Origin: Campylobacteraceae bacterium
GTDB lineage: Bacteria; Campylobacterota; Campylobacteria; Campylobacterales; Campylobacteraceae
Direction: 5' to 3'
Length of the DNA: 52,651 nt
Assembly (NCBI GenBank): GCA_012519705.1
Contig: JAAYPR010000049.1
Location: forward strand, 1-52,651
Positions 8,389 to 17,069 of this stretch are shown piece after piece. Every line of letters begins with the position of its first letter. Position 1 is the first letter of the stretch. Under the pieces are notes generated by a model. It worked only from the letters and a program-made list of their open reading frames with translations. It ran no database searches and was not told the origin of the DNA. The position numbers were made by a program, and so were the translations under genes.

Positions 8389-9652
8389 CTTTATAACCGA
8401 CAACTCAAAAGAGTGTGAGCAGGGTTGCTACTTTTTAAAGTGCGATTTCAACTCTAAATTTTGGGAAGATGCCAAGCGTCAAGGTGCAAATTTAGTAGGT
8501 GTAGATGAAGCAAAAAAGCTTTTAAACATAGATGAAAACATTAAAATAGTTGGAATTACGGGAACTAATGGCAAGACCACCACAGCAGCTGCGATTTACT
8601 CAACTCTTTTAGATTTAAATAAAAGCGTGTTTTTATGTGGCACAAGAGGAGCTTTTGTAAATGAAAAAGTTGTGGATGAAAAATCCCTTACCACAAGTCC
8701 GCCACTTAAAATGCTCTCGTATTTACAAACCGCGACAAAAGAGAAATGTGAGTATTTCATCATGGAAGTTAGCTCTCACGCCATCGCTCAAAACCGCATA
8801 GAAGGGCTAAACTTTGCTCTTAAGGTTTTTACAAACTTAAGCCAAGACCATCTTGACTATCACAAAACCTTACAAGAATACTACGCTGTAAAGTCAAGCT
8901 TTTTTATGGATGAGAGTTTGAAGCTTATAAACAAAGATGATGAAAATATCCAGTTTAATTATAAAAACGCTTATACTTACTCACTAAATAACCCCGCTAC
9001 TTTTAGCACTCTAGCATATTCTTTAAACAACGGTATAGACGCAATTTTACGCACGATGGACGCTGAGGCTGAGATAAGTAGTTCTATGGTTGGAGAGTTT
9101 AATCTTTACAACCTAATCGCTGCGTTTTGTTCTGTAAAATTGCTTACTAAAAAAACTAACGATGAAATTTCAAAAGCTTTATCAAATTTCGCCGGTGTTA
9201 GGGGTAGAATGGAAGTTGTGAGTGATGAGCCTAGAGTTATAATTGATTTTGCTCACACGCCCGATGGGATGGAAAAAGTCCTAAATGCTCTAAAAAACCA
9301 CAAACTTATAGTTGTATTTGGAGCGGGCGGGGATAGAGATAGGCTAAAAAGACCTTTAATGGCTAAGATGGCGGAGCATTTTGCTTATAAAATCATCGTC
9401 ACAAGTGACAACCCAAGAAGTGAAAAACCAGAGGATATTATAGATGATATAATGGTTGGTTTTGAAAACAAAGAGAGAGTTTTAGTAGAAGTGGATAGAA
9501 AAAAAGCTATTGAAAAAGCTCTGAGCTTAGCTAAAGATGGTGAATATGTCGTCATTTTAGGAAAAGGCGATGAAGAGTATCAGGAAATAAACGGGGTTAA
9601 GCACCCATTTTCAGACAAAGAAGTTGTAAAGGAAATTTTAAATGAAAATTGA
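8366..9652 (+). CDS. murE: UDP-MurNAc-tripeptide synthetase MurE
   Basis: MurE adds the third amino acid to UDP-MurNAc-L-Ala-D-Glu in the cytoplasm. The 428-residue protein has the ATP-binding GTNGKTTT motif (residues 66-73). It also has [13 protein letters not shown], the HTPDGM segment and the C-terminal SDNPRSE. DNPR is the motif that selects meso-diaminopimelate over lysine, so the peptidoglycan should be meso-DAP type. The N-terminal UDP-binding domain is short, as in other Campylobacterota. The ATG at 8366 was preferred over the upstream TTG at 8345 on family length. It overlaps panD by 11 bases. Confidence 0.94.
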   Translation: MKIEIKDNFITDNSKECEQGCYFLKCDFNSKFWEDAKRQGANLVGVDEAKKLLNIDENIKIVGITGTNGKTTTAAAIYSTLLDLNKSVFLCGTRGAFVNEKVVDEKSLTTSPPLKMLSYLQTATKEKCEYFIMEVSSHAIAQNRIEGLNFALKVFTNLSQDHLDYHKTLQEYYAVKSSFFMDESLKLINKDDENIQFNYKNAYTYSLNNPATFSTLAYSLNNGIDAILRTMDAEAEISSSMVGEFNLYNLIAAFCSVKLLTKKTNDEISKALSNFAGVRGRMEVVSDEPRVIIDFAHTPDGMEKVLNALKNHKLIVVFGAGGDRDRLKRPLMAKMAEHFAYKIIVTSDNPRSEKPEDIIDDIMVGFENKERVLVEVDRKKAIEKALSLAKDGEYVVILGKGDEEYQEINGVKHPFSDKEVVKEILNEN

Positions 9653-9986
9653 AATGCTACAAAGCAAAATTCACAGAGCCACAGTAACGGACGCAAATTT
9701 AAACTATGTAGGCTCAATCACCATAGATAACGAAATTTTAAAAGCTGCAAATTTAAAAGAGTTTCAAAAAGTTGAAATTTTAAACGTAAATAACGGCGAG
9801 AGATTTTCAACTTACATCATAAAAGGGACAAAAAAAGGCGAAATTTGCATAAACGGAGCGGCAGCTAGGAAAGTTTGTGTTGGAGATATTGTAATTATCG
9901 TAAGTTATGCTACAATGACGCCTGATGAGGCAGATAGCTTTAAGCCAACAATTGTGCATGTAAATAGCAAAAATGAGATTATCTAA
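9642..9986 (+). CDS. panD: aspartate 1-decarboxylase precursor PanD
   Basis: This 114-residue enzyme makes beta-alanine for pantothenate and coenzyme A. It self-cleaves between G24 and S25 ([11 protein letters not shown]) to form the pyruvoyl cofactor. The downstream [20 protein letters not shown] segment is also typical. It overlaps the end of murE, so it is translated with cell-wall genes rather than beside panB or panC, which are not in this window. Confidence 0.94.
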   Translation: MKIEMLQSKIHRATVTDANLNYVGSITIDNEILKAANLKEFQKVEILNVNNGERFSTYIIKGTKKGEICINGAAARKVCVGDIVIIVSYATMTPDEADSFKPTIVHVNSKNEII

Positions 9987-9997
9987 AAAGGAAAAAG

Positions 9998-10312
9998 ATG
10001 TTTGAGGGAATTGATTTTTCAAAAATGGGCGAGATGTTTGAAGAGATTCAAAAAAAAGCCAAAGATTTAGAGACAGAAAACGAAAACAAAGAGTTTAGCG
10101 TCAAAGCTGGTGCCGGAATGGTTGAGATAAAGATAAATGGAAAAGGCGAAATTTTAGACGTAAATATCGACGAAGAGCTTTTTAGCGATAGAGAGAGCCT
10201 TCAAATTTTGCTTATCTCGGCGATGAATGACGCTATAAAGCTGGTAGAGAACGAAAAGAAAAACCTAGCAGCGAAAATGCTCGGTGGATTTGGCGGAGGA
10301 TTTCCTTTGTGA
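9998..10312 (+). CDS. YbaB/EbfC family nucleoid-associated protein
   Basis: This 104-residue protein belongs to the small dimeric DNA-binding YbaB/EbfC family. It has the typical FSVKAGAGMVEIKINGKGEI core and the LLISAMNDAIKLVENEKKN helix. The C-terminus is glycine-rich. It overlaps ispA by four bases. In many bacteria the family gene sits next to dnaX and recR instead. Confidence 0.88.
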   Translation: MFEGIDFSKMGEMFEEIQKKAKDLETENENKEFSVKAGAGMVEIKINGKGEILDVNIDEELFSDRESLQILLISAMNDAIKLVENEKKNLAAKMLGGFGGGFPL

Positions 10313-11142
10313 GAGCTAAATTTGAAGAGTTTTTAAAGGAAAACAAACTACAAGCAAAAAGTTTTCATCCCTACTATGAAGAAGCACTAAACTATATGCT
10401 TTTGAGCGGTGGGAAATATTTCCGCTCTCAGCTACTTTTAGGAACTGTAAAGGCACTAAATGAAAGCAAGGTGAAAGATGCCCTGCAAGTTGCTTTAGCG
10501 GTAGAGATGATACATACTTACTCACTTATCCACGATGATTTGCCTATCATGGATAACGCAGACCTTAGACGCGGACACATCACAACTCATAAAAAATATG
10601 ACGAAGTTACCGCACTTTTAGTAGGTGATGCTCTAAACTCAGCAGCTTTTTACATGGTAGCAACTTCAAACTTAGACGACGCTACAAAAGTAAAATGCAC
10701 AGAAATTCTCTCAAAAAGTGCTTATGATATGGTTTTAGGTCAGGCGATTGACTGCTTTTTTGAGAAGAAAAAAATAAGTCTTGATGAGCTAAAATTCCTA
10801 CACAACAACAAAACAGGAGCTTTAATAGCAGGAAGTTTTGAGCTTGGAGCTTTGATAGCTGGGTTTAAAAACCACGCTAAAATTTATGAGATTGGGCTAA
10901 ATTTAGGACTTCTATTTCAGATAAATGATGACATAATTGATGCAACTATGAGCTCAAAAGAGGCTGGAAAACCAACTGGAAATGATGAGTTTAAAAACTC
11001 TTTTACAAATTTAATAGGCATAGATAAGTCAAGAAAAATAAGAGATGAAATTTCAAAAGAGATTTTAGCCGACATAGAAAAAACAGAGCCAAAACTAAAA
11101 AGCTTACTAGAAAATTTAATAACCACATATCTAAAAGGATAA
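10309..11142 (+). CDS. ispA: (2E,6E)-farnesyl diphosphate synthase
   Basis: This 277-residue prenyltransferase condenses isopentenyl and allylic diphosphates. The first aspartate-rich motif is D76-D77-LPIM-D82 followed by RRGH. The second (FQINDDIIDAT) is near residue 205. GGKYFRSQLLLG is the substrate-binding segment. The start is GTG and overlaps ybaB. Its substrate comes from the MEP pathway, of which dxr is also in this window. Confidence 0.93.
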   Translation: MRAKFEEFLKENKLQAKSFHPYYEEALNYMLLSGGKYFRSQLLLGTVKALNESKVKDALQVALAVEMIHTYSLIHDDLPIMDNADLRRGHITTHKKYDEVTALLVGDALNSAAFYMVATSNLDDATKVKCTEILSKSAYDMVLGQAIDCFFEKKKISLDELKFLHNNKTGALIAGSFELGALIAGFKNHAKIYEIGLNLGLLFQINDDIIDATMSSKEAGKPTGNDEFKNSFTNLIGIDKSRKIRDEISKEILADIEKTEPKLKSLLENLITTYLKG

Positions 11143-11144
11143 AA

Positions 11145-13058
11145 ATGAACACCAAAATTTCAAACACTATCAAATTCTTAAGTGCCGATATGATTCAAGC
11201 GGCAAACTCAGGTCACCCTGGAGCTCCTATGGGACTAAGCGACATAATGACGGTTTTAATGAAAAAACTAAGTCATAACCCCAAAAACCCAAACTGGCTA
11301 AACAGAGACAGGCTGGTTTTCTCAGGCGGACACGCAAGTGCTTTAGTTTATAGTTATCTTTATTTAACAGGATATGATTTAAGCCTTGATGATATTAAAA
11401 AATTTAGACAACTTGGCTCAAAAACACCAGGACATCCTGAGATCACAACTCCTGGCGTTGAGATAGCCACAGGACCACTTGGACAAGGCGTTGCAAACGC
11501 TGTTGGGTTTGCTATGGCTAGTAAATATGCTGCAAATTTACTAAACACAAAAGAGAACAAAATCATCACTCACAAAGTTTATTGCTTATGCGGTGATGGC
11601 GACTTAGAAGAGGGTATTAGTTATGAAGCGTGTGCTTTAGCTGGCAGACACTCACTTGATAACCTAGTGATAATCTATGATAGCAATAACATCACGATTG
11701 AGGGCGACACATCTCTAGCGTGGGATGAGGATATAAAGGCTAGGTTTGAAGCTCAAGGATTTGAGGTTGCTAGGATTGATGGGCATGACTTTAACCAAAT
11801 CGAGTTTGCACTAAACGAGGCAAAAAATAAAACAAAACCTTACCTAATCATCGCAAACACAACCATCGCAAAAGGTGCTTTAAGCATGGAGGGCACAGCA
11901 GCGTCTCACGGAGCACCACTTGGGGAGGAGTTAATCAAACAAGCAAAAGAAAAAGCTGGATTTAACCCTGAAAAGACATTTTTTGTAAGCGAGGACGTGC
12001 TATTTGAAACAAGAGCGGCGGTTGAAAAAGGAGACTTAGAAGAGGCACTTTGGAAAGAGTGTGTTTCAAATTTAAATGATGAGAAAAAAGAACTACTTAA
12101 AAGCCTTCAAAATCCTGACTTTTCAAAGATAGAGTACCCTGACTTTAGCGGACAAAAAGTAGCTACAAGAGATAGTAATGGTAAAATTCTAAACGCTATC
12201 GCAGCAGCAGTTCCAAGCTTTTTAGGTGGAAGTGCAGACCTTGCTCCTTCAAACAAAACAGAACTAAAAGGAATGGGAACTTTCCCAACTGGCAAGAACT
12301 TCCATTTTGGTATTAGAGAGCACGCGATGGCAGCGATAAACAACGCTTTTGCCAGATATGGCTTGTTTATCCCGTTTTCAGCGACATTTTTTATCTTTAG
12401 CGACTATATGAAAAACTCAGTTAGAATGGCAGCTTTGATGGGCTTAAGGCACTACTTTGTTTTCACTCACGATAGTATCGGAGTTGGCGAAGATGGACCA
12501 ACCCACCAGCCAATCGAGCAACTTAGCACATTTAGAGCTATGCCAAATTTCTACACTTTCCGCCCAGCTGATGGAAATGAAAACGTTGAGTGCTGGAAAA
12601 TAGCACTTAAAAAAGGCATCCCAAGTGCGTTTGTCTGCTCAAGACAAGGGCTTGAACCACTTCCAAAAGCAGTTTTTGGAGATGCTAAAAATGGCGGATA
12701 TTTAGTAAAAGAGAGCAAAGATGCCAAAATCACACTTATCTCAAGTGGAAGCGAAGTTGAGCTTTGCTTAAAAGCGGCGAGTTTGTTAGAGAGTAAAGAT
12801 ATCAAAACAAACGTTGTTTCAGTTCCATGCTTTGAGCTATTTTGTGAGCAAGATAGGGAATACCAAGCTAGAGTTGTAAATAAAAATAGCAAAGTTTTAG
12901 CAGTTGAGGCAGCAAGTGGCTTAGAGTGGTATAAATTTGCAGACGCTGTTCTAGGGATGAATAGCTTTGGCGATAGCGGAAAAGCGGGAGATCTGTTTAA
13001 GCACTTTGGCTTTACAGATACAAATATCGCAAAAGTTGCAGAAGAACTTTTAGGTTAA
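11145..13058 (+). CDS. tkt: transketolase
   Basis: This 637-residue thiamine diphosphate enzyme moves two-carbon units in the pentose phosphate pathway. Visible are SGHPGAPMG near residue 21, the thiamine-diphosphate motif GDGDLEEGISYEACALAGR...NN, and GIREHAMAAINN. The HDSIGVGEDGPTHQP segment of the pyrimidine domain is also present. It begins two bases after ispA stops. Confidence 0.96.
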   Translation: MNTKISNTIKFLSADMIQAANSGHPGAPMGLSDIMTVLMKKLSHNPKNPNWLNRDRLVFSGGHASALVYSYLYLTGYDLSLDDIKKFRQLGSKTPGHPEITTPGVEIATGPLGQGVANAVGFAMASKYAANLLNTKENKIITHKVYCLCGDGDLEEGISYEACALAGRHSLDNLVIIYDSNNITIEGDTSLAWDEDIKARFEAQGFEVARIDGHDFNQIEFALNEAKNKTKPYLIIANTTIAKGALSMEGTAASHGAPLGEELIKQAKEKAGFNPEKTFFVSEDVLFETRAAVEKGDLEEALWKECVSNLNDEKKELLKSLQNPDFSKIEYPDFSGQKVATRDSNGKILNAIAAAVPSFLGGSADLAPSNKTELKGMGTFPTGKNFHFGIREHAMAAINNAFARYGLFIPFSATFFIFSDYMKNSVRMAALMGLRHYFVFTHDSIGVGEDGPTHQPIEQLSTFRAMPNFYTFRPADGNENVECWKIALKKGIPSAFVCSRQGLEPLPKAVFGDAKNGGYLVKESKDAKITLISSGSEVELCLKAASLLESKDIKTNVVSVPCFELFCEQDREYQARVVNKNSKVLAVEAASGLEWYKFADAVLGMNSFGDSGKAGDLFKHFGFTDTNIAKVAEELLG

Positions 13059-13081
13059 ATTTAAAAAAAGAGGAAAAAAGA

Positions 13082-13420
13082 ATGAGAAAAATTGTAGTTT
13101 TATTACTAACAGCACTGTTTTTTACAGGATGTTCGTTTTTTACAAATACCGAGCCACTAGGCATTACTCAAAGGGTAATTTTTACTTTAGAGGATAACTC
13201 AAGAGCTGAGCTTATCACAGTTGACAGCTGGAAAACAGCGGTTTTAAGAGATGATAAAGGCGATGCTTACTCTATGAAAAGAGAGAGTGCAGCCGATGGA
13301 ATTTATTTAGTTGATAAAAATGGCGTAAACATCCACTTTAAAGAAAAAGAGGGAGTTTTAGAGTATAAAAAAGGCGAAGCTATCCTAGTGAAAGTTAAAG
13401 ATCACGTCTGGCTAGACTAA
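13082..13420 (+). CDS. small lipoprotein, possibly MliC-like
   Basis: This 112-residue protein has a lipoprotein signal (residues 1-17, lipobox FTGC with C17 as the lipid-modified residue). The mature part is a small beta-rich domain. The pattern SAADGIYLVDKNGVNIHFKEKEGVLE resembles the C-terminal strands of MliC-type lysozyme inhibitors, but the usual paired cysteines are missing. The assignment is therefore weak. It is the last gene of the nfu-tkt operon, before a terminator. Confidence 0.7.
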   Translation: MRKIVVLLLTALFFTGCSFFTNTEPLGITQRVIFTLEDNSRAELITVDSWKTAVLRDDKGDAYSMKRESAADGIYLVDKNGVNIHFKEKEGVLEYKKGEAILVKVKDHVWLD

Positions 13421-13428
13421 ACAACTTT

Positions 13429-13458
13429 AAAGGCTAAATTTGGTATAGTTTAGCCTTT
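13429..13458 (+). terminator. terminator after the tkt/lipoprotein operon
   Basis: A perfect 10-bp stem (AAAGGCTAAA with TTTAGCCTTT) closes a 10-base loop just after the lipoprotein stop; the 3' arm ends in TTTT. Confidence 0.7.
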
Positions 13459-13486
13459 TAAACTTCTATAAATTATCTTAAATTTG

Positions 13487-13574
13487 GGGCAGATGTCCGA
13501 GTGGTTGAAGGAGCACGCCTGGAACGCGTGTGTGGGGCAACTCACCGTGGGTTCGAATCCCACTCTGCCCGCCA
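13487..13574 (+). tRNA. tRNA-Ser (GGA anticodon)
   Basis: The acceptor stem GGGCAGA/TCTGCCC, discriminator G and encoded CCA (13572-13574) are all present. The anticodon arm CACGC-CTGGAAC-GCGTG places anticodon GGA at 13521-13523, reading UCC and UCU. A long variable arm (TGTGGGGCAACTCACC) marks it as a class II serine tRNA. The T arm GTGGGTTCGAATCCCAC is canonical. Confidence 0.97.
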
Positions 13575-13614
13575 CAATTTAATTTTACAATTATAAACTA
13601 GATAGGAAAATAAA

Positions 13615-13890
13615 ATGTTAAATTTAGATAGAGTAAAAGAACTAACAAATTTACTAAATGAAAACAGAGAGCTTTTAGAAGAGTTTAAAGCTAATCCGCA
13701 AGGCGTTGTGGAGAATTTTTTAGGTGAAAATGCAAATTTAGATGAGATTGCCGGAGTGGTGTCAAATTTAAAAGAAAATTTTAGCCTTGAAACTCTAACT
13801 TCAAGCCTGGATGTGCTAGATACGGACGGTGATGGGAAATTTGGGCTAAGTGATGTGATAAATTTGATAGGAAAATTCTTTAAAAAATAA
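13615..13890 (+). CDS. EF-hand calcium-binding miniprotein
   Basis: The product is 91 residues, mostly helical, with no signal peptide or membrane segment. Residues 69-80 (DTDGDGKFGLSD) form one EF-hand or dockerin-like calcium loop, with Asp at positions 1, 3, 5 and 12. The flanking sequences (SSLDVL before, VINLIGKFF after) give the helix-loop-helix frame. A single loop suggests dimerisation or pairing with another protein. It stands alone after the tRNA, with an AGGA-type site before the ATG. No neighbour indicates its role. Confidence 0.75.
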   Translation: MLNLDRVKELTNLLNENRELLEEFKANPQGVVENFLGENANLDEIAGVVSNLKENFSLETLTSSLDVLDTDGDGKFGLSDVINLIGKFFKK

Positions 13891-13962
13891 CGTTAATAAG
13901 ATAATTTTTGTCTTGTTATAAAATGTTTAAAATAAGTTGGTTTTCAATTAAGAGATAAATAG

Positions 13963-14035
13963 TATTATTTCACTGTCCAACAAGATAAAACCTCCTTTTT
14001 GTAGAAAGCTGGGTGCCTCTGGCACTCAGTCTTAC
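13963..14035 (+). ncRNA. candidate small RNA or leader upstream of moaC
   Basis: This stretch holds a TATTAT -10-like box (13963-13968) and a pyrimidine tract ACCTCCTTTTT (about 13990-14000). The tract matches the anti-Shine-Dalgarno tail of 16S rRNA. A GC-rich 9-bp hairpin (14009-14017 with 14021-14029, loop TCT, one G-U pair) follows, then TCTTACTC. Such a GC-rich stem is exceptional in this AT-rich spacer. It could be a separate small RNA or the moaC leader. It does not match the Moco riboswitch as I know it. Confidence 0.4.
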
Positions 14036-14118
14036 TCAAACCACTAAAACTTAAAAATATTTCTTATTTATTTCCAAACTTTTGATAAAATCTTTTAAAA
14101 ATTTATAAAGGGAAAATA

Positions 14119-14583
14119 GTGCTTACACATTTAGATGAAAAAAATAGACCAAAAATGGTAGATGTCGGCTCAAAAGACGAAACCCTAAGGGTTGCAAAAG
14201 CAAGCGGAGTTATAAAAATGAGCGAAGATGCTTTCAGAGCTATCAAGGATAACACAGCAAAAAAAGGACCAGTTCTACAAACTGCAGTTGTGGCGGCGAT
14301 TATGGGGACTAAAAAAACAAGCGAGCTTATCCCGATGTGCCATCCGCTTCTAATAAACGGCGTAGATGTTGATATAGAAGAGTTAGAAAATGCTTTTAAA
14401 CTCTATGTCACAGTTAAAATCACAGGTAAAACAGGCGTTGAGATGGAGGCATTAACCGGCGTTAGCATAGGGCTTTTAACCATCTATGATATGGCAAAAG
14501 CAATAGATAAAAGCATGGTTATAGAAGATATAAAACTTTTAAATAAAAGCGGAGGCAAAAGTGGCGACTATCTGCGAACTTAA
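14119..14583 (+). CDS. moaC: cyclic pyranopterin monophosphate synthase MoaC
   Basis: MoaC converts the MoaA product to cyclic pyranopterin monophosphate in molybdenum cofactor synthesis. The 154-residue protein has [10 protein letters not shown], the active-site IPMCHPLLI segment and [24 protein letters not shown]. The start is GTG after AAAGGGA. It overlaps the DUF493 gene by 23 bases. mobA and the mod transport genes elsewhere in the window belong to the same process. Confidence 0.95.
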   Translation: MLTHLDEKNRPKMVDVGSKDETLRVAKASGVIKMSEDAFRAIKDNTAKKGPVLQTAVVAAIMGTKKTSELIPMCHPLLINGVDVDIEELENAFKLYVTVKITGKTGVEMEALTGVSIGLLTIYDMAKAIDKSMVIEDIKLLNKSGGKSGDYLRT

Positions 14584-14824
14584 CCAAAAACCTGAGTTTT
14601 CATACCCAAATTTATGGACTTACAGAGTCATAATGGAAACAGAACAAAAGGCCGAAGCTAAAATAGAAGAAAAACTAAGTGGCTATGAGAAAAAAATAGA
14701 GTTTTCAAAACATAGTTCAGGTGGAAAATATATGAGCTTTGAAGCAAGAGTGATGGTAAAATCAGAAAAAGATAGAGATGAGGTTTTTGAAAAACTAAAA
14801 GAAATCTCTAAATTTGTATTATAA
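14561..14824 (+). CDS. DUF493 (YbeD-like) small protein
   Basis: This 87-residue protein fits the YbeD/DUF493 family, a small ferredoxin-like alpha/beta fold of uncertain, possibly regulatory, role. The pattern [14 protein letters not shown]...[35 protein letters not shown] is typical. The GTG start lies within moaC. Confidence 0.8.
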   Translation: MATICELNQKPEFSYPNLWTYRVIMETEQKAEAKIEEKLSGYEKKIEFSKHSSGGKYMSFEARVMVKSEKDRDEVFEKLKEISKFVL

Positions 14825-14845
14825 TTTATAATTTAAGGAAAAATT

Positions 14846-16024
14846 ATGCAAAAAAGCAGTTTTTATATAGAAATTGAAAAAAACAGAGAAAACAAAGATT
14901 TAAACAAAATCATCACAAAAAGTGCTTATGATGAGATTTTAAAAACAGGTGAAGAAAAAAATAAAGTCTTTGTTTCTTTGTGTGGCGATTTAGAAGCCTT
15001 AAATTTACTAAACAAAACAAATTTAAAAAGTGTTATAATAGGCTTTAAAAAAGCCACCACAAAAGAAAAAGAAGAAACTTTTTTAAATCTACTTTACCAA
15101 GCTGAAAAACTAAGAAAAGAGATAATCATAGTTGGCAGAGAGCTAAGAGATGAGAGTTTTGAGAGTTTAAAAGCTTTAGAAGAGACGGTTTCTACTCAAA
15201 GTTTAAATGAAAAAGAGAGCGTTCTTTCAGCCATAAACGAAGCTTTGGTCGATACAACCATCTCAGCTGATATCATCAAAGAAGTTAGTCAAAACGTTTT
15301 TGTTAGCATAATCGAGTCAGCCGAAGACGTGGAAGAGGTGGCTTATGAGTTTAGTAAAAATCTTGCTTATAAAAGCATCATAGAAGAGGATTTTAAACAA
15401 GCAAGGGTTTTAGATATTTCAAAAACTATACTCTCTGAAGCATTAAATGTTGCAGACGCTAGTCAAATTTACACTAAAGAGCTCATTTACGGTGTAGTTA
15501 ATGGTGTAAATGATGGGATTGTAAAGTCAGTTGAGAAATTTAAAGACGAGTTTAAATTCGCTCCCGATGAGATAGCCTCACAGTTTGCTTTGATAGAAAA
15601 TGAGCTTAAAAACCTAGATGAAGAGTTTGTTTTAATCCTTAAAAATCTAGCTCAAACTTGTGAAGGCTCAGCCAAAACTATATTAAACGAACTTCTTAAA
15701 AAAGAGTATGACAGTTATACAGCTAAGATGAAAAAACTTACATCTGAGACTATCTCTCAGCTTGGAGAAAAAATTTCAGATATGGAACTTTCAAGTAAAT
15801 TTGATGAGATTAAAAAAGAGATAGTTTCAAAAGGTGCTAAATTTATAGATGATTTTGAGTTAAATCAAAAATTTGAAAACATTAAAAAAGAGCTTGAAGA
15901 GACAAAAATTTTTAGTAAATTTAGAAACAAAGATGCAAAAGAGATCTCTAATAGAGCATTTACAGCCTCAAAAGATAGGGTTAGTGATAGCAAAGAAGAG
16001 TGTAGCGACTCTAATAAAGAGTAG
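14846..16024 (+). CDS. uncharacterised long helical protein
   Basis: I recognise no characterised family in these 392 residues. The protein is rich in Glu, Lys and Ser, has no signal peptide or clear membrane helix, and appears almost entirely alpha-helical. Residues about 130-250 contain repeated four-helix-like segments (INEALVDTTISADIIKEVSQ, LSEALNVADASQIYTKEL, AIN/GVN-type). The region 285-365 repeats a KFDEIKKE/KFENIKKE pattern, suggesting coiled coil. The last 25 residues are charged and serine-rich. It resembles phasin-like or apolipoprotein-like scaffolds in composition only. The next gene starts five bases later, so it may be co-expressed with the BacA-like transporter. Confidence 0.65.
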   Translation: MQKSSFYIEIEKNRENKDLNKIITKSAYDEILKTGEEKNKVFVSLCGDLEALNLLNKTNLKSVIIGFKKATTKEKEETFLNLLYQAEKLRKEIIIVGRELRDESFESLKALEETVSTQSLNEKESVLSAINEALVDTTISADIIKEVSQNVFVSIIESAEDVEEVAYEFSKNLAYKSIIEEDFKQARVLDISKTILSEALNVADASQIYTKELIYGVVNGVNDGIVKSVEKFKDEFKFAPDEIASQFALIENELKNLDEEFVLILKNLAQTCEGSAKTILNELLKKEYDSYTAKMKKLTSETISQLGEKISDMELSSKFDEIKKEIVSKGAKFIDDFELNQKFENIKKELEETKIFSKFRNKDAKEISNRAFTASKDRVSDSKEECSDSNKE

Positions 16025-16028
16025 CTAA

Positions 16029-17003
16029 GTGTTTAGATCTTTTTTTAAATCTAAAGAGTGGGCCGTTTGGGCTTACGGGGGTTTAGTTTTTATACTTCTC
16101 TCCCTAGTTTTTCAAACCCAGATAAATGTCGCTATAAACGACTGGTATAAAGACTTCTATGATATGATGCAAAACATAGAAGACCACAACCTAGAGGCAT
16201 TTTGGAAGGAAATTTGGCGGTTTTTATACCTTGCTATGCCTTATGTTATCATCTATACAATAACAACATTTTTTACAAGTCACTGGACTTTTAGGTGGAG
16301 ACGGGCGATGACTTTTTCATACCTTCATCAGTGGAGAGAGGTTGAAAAAGATATCGAAGGAAGCAGTCAAAGGATGCAAGAAGATATCTATAACTTCGCT
16401 AAAATCGTTCAAAACTTAGGCTTAAAAGCGGTTAGAGCTTTTATGATACTTATAGCTTTTGTGCCAATTTTATGGAATTTAAGTGAGAAAATGCCACTTC
16501 CATACTTAAAAGATATCCCAGGGAGTTTGGTTTGGATAGCACTTTTAGTAAGTGTTGGGGGGCTGATAATTTCTTGGTTTGTGGGTATTAAACTCCCAGG
16601 GCTTGAGTATAATAACCAAAAAGCAGAAGCTGCTTTTAGAAAAGAGCTAGTTTATGCAGAAGATGATAAAAAAAATTACGCTGATGAGCCAACTATCATA
16701 GGGCTTTTTACAGGGCTTCAAAACAACTATTATAGGCTGTTTTTACATTATGGGTATTTTAATATCTGGCTTATTTCGTTTTCGCAGTTTATGGTGATAG
16801 TTCCGTTTATGCTAATGGGTTCAGGACTTTTTACAGGGCTTGTAACTTTGGGGATTTTAGTTCAAGTAAGTAACGCTTTTTCGCAAGTTAGAGAGAGCTT
16901 TAGCGTGTTTATAGAAAACTGGACAACGATTACAGAGCTAAGAAGTATCCATAAAAGGTTAAGTGAATTTGAAGAGAATATCGGATATAAAGATAACAAT
17001 TAA
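16029..17003 (+). CDS. SbmA/BacA-family peptide transporter
   Basis: This 324-residue inner-membrane protein resembles SbmA/BacA proteins, which import peptides and some antibiotics using the proton gradient. Four or more membrane segments lie at about 13-31, 72-92, 135-155, 168-188 and 250-285. The segment INDWYKDFYDMMQ followed by FTSHWTFRWRRAMT is characteristic, as is the C-terminal QVSNAFSQVRESFSVFIENWTTITELRSIHKRL. It lacks an ATP-binding domain, which separates it from true ABC relatives. The start is GTG. In rhizobia and Brucella BacA acts in host interaction; a similar role here is inference. Confidence 0.88.
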   Translation: MFRSFFKSKEWAVWAYGGLVFILLSLVFQTQINVAINDWYKDFYDMMQNIEDHNLEAFWKEIWRFLYLAMPYVIIYTITTFFTSHWTFRWRRAMTFSYLHQWREVEKDIEGSSQRMQEDIYNFAKIVQNLGLKAVRAFMILIAFVPILWNLSEKMPLPYLKDIPGSLVWIALLVSVGGLIISWFVGIKLPGLEYNNQKAEAAFRKELVYAEDDKKNYADEPTIIGLFTGLQNNYYRLFLHYGYFNIWLISFSQFMVIVPFMLMGSGLFTGLVTLGILVQVSNAFSQVRESFSVFIENWTTITELRSIHKRLSEFEENIGYKDNN

Positions 17004-17069
17004 TATAATTTTTACTTTAATTGTTTAAGCTATTAAGGACTAAAGTTAGAAATAATTTAGGAGTTAAAA

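Noticed and set aside
13999-14014. Resemblance of AGAAAGCTGGGT to a cloning attB2 site
   Set aside because: Only 12 bases match and the rest of the site differs, so it is most likely chance within the hairpin region.
13963-14035. Signal recognition particle RNA or Moco riboswitch
   Set aside because: The GGAA tetraloop and flanking conserved bases of SRP RNA are absent, and the conserved Moco stems do not align.
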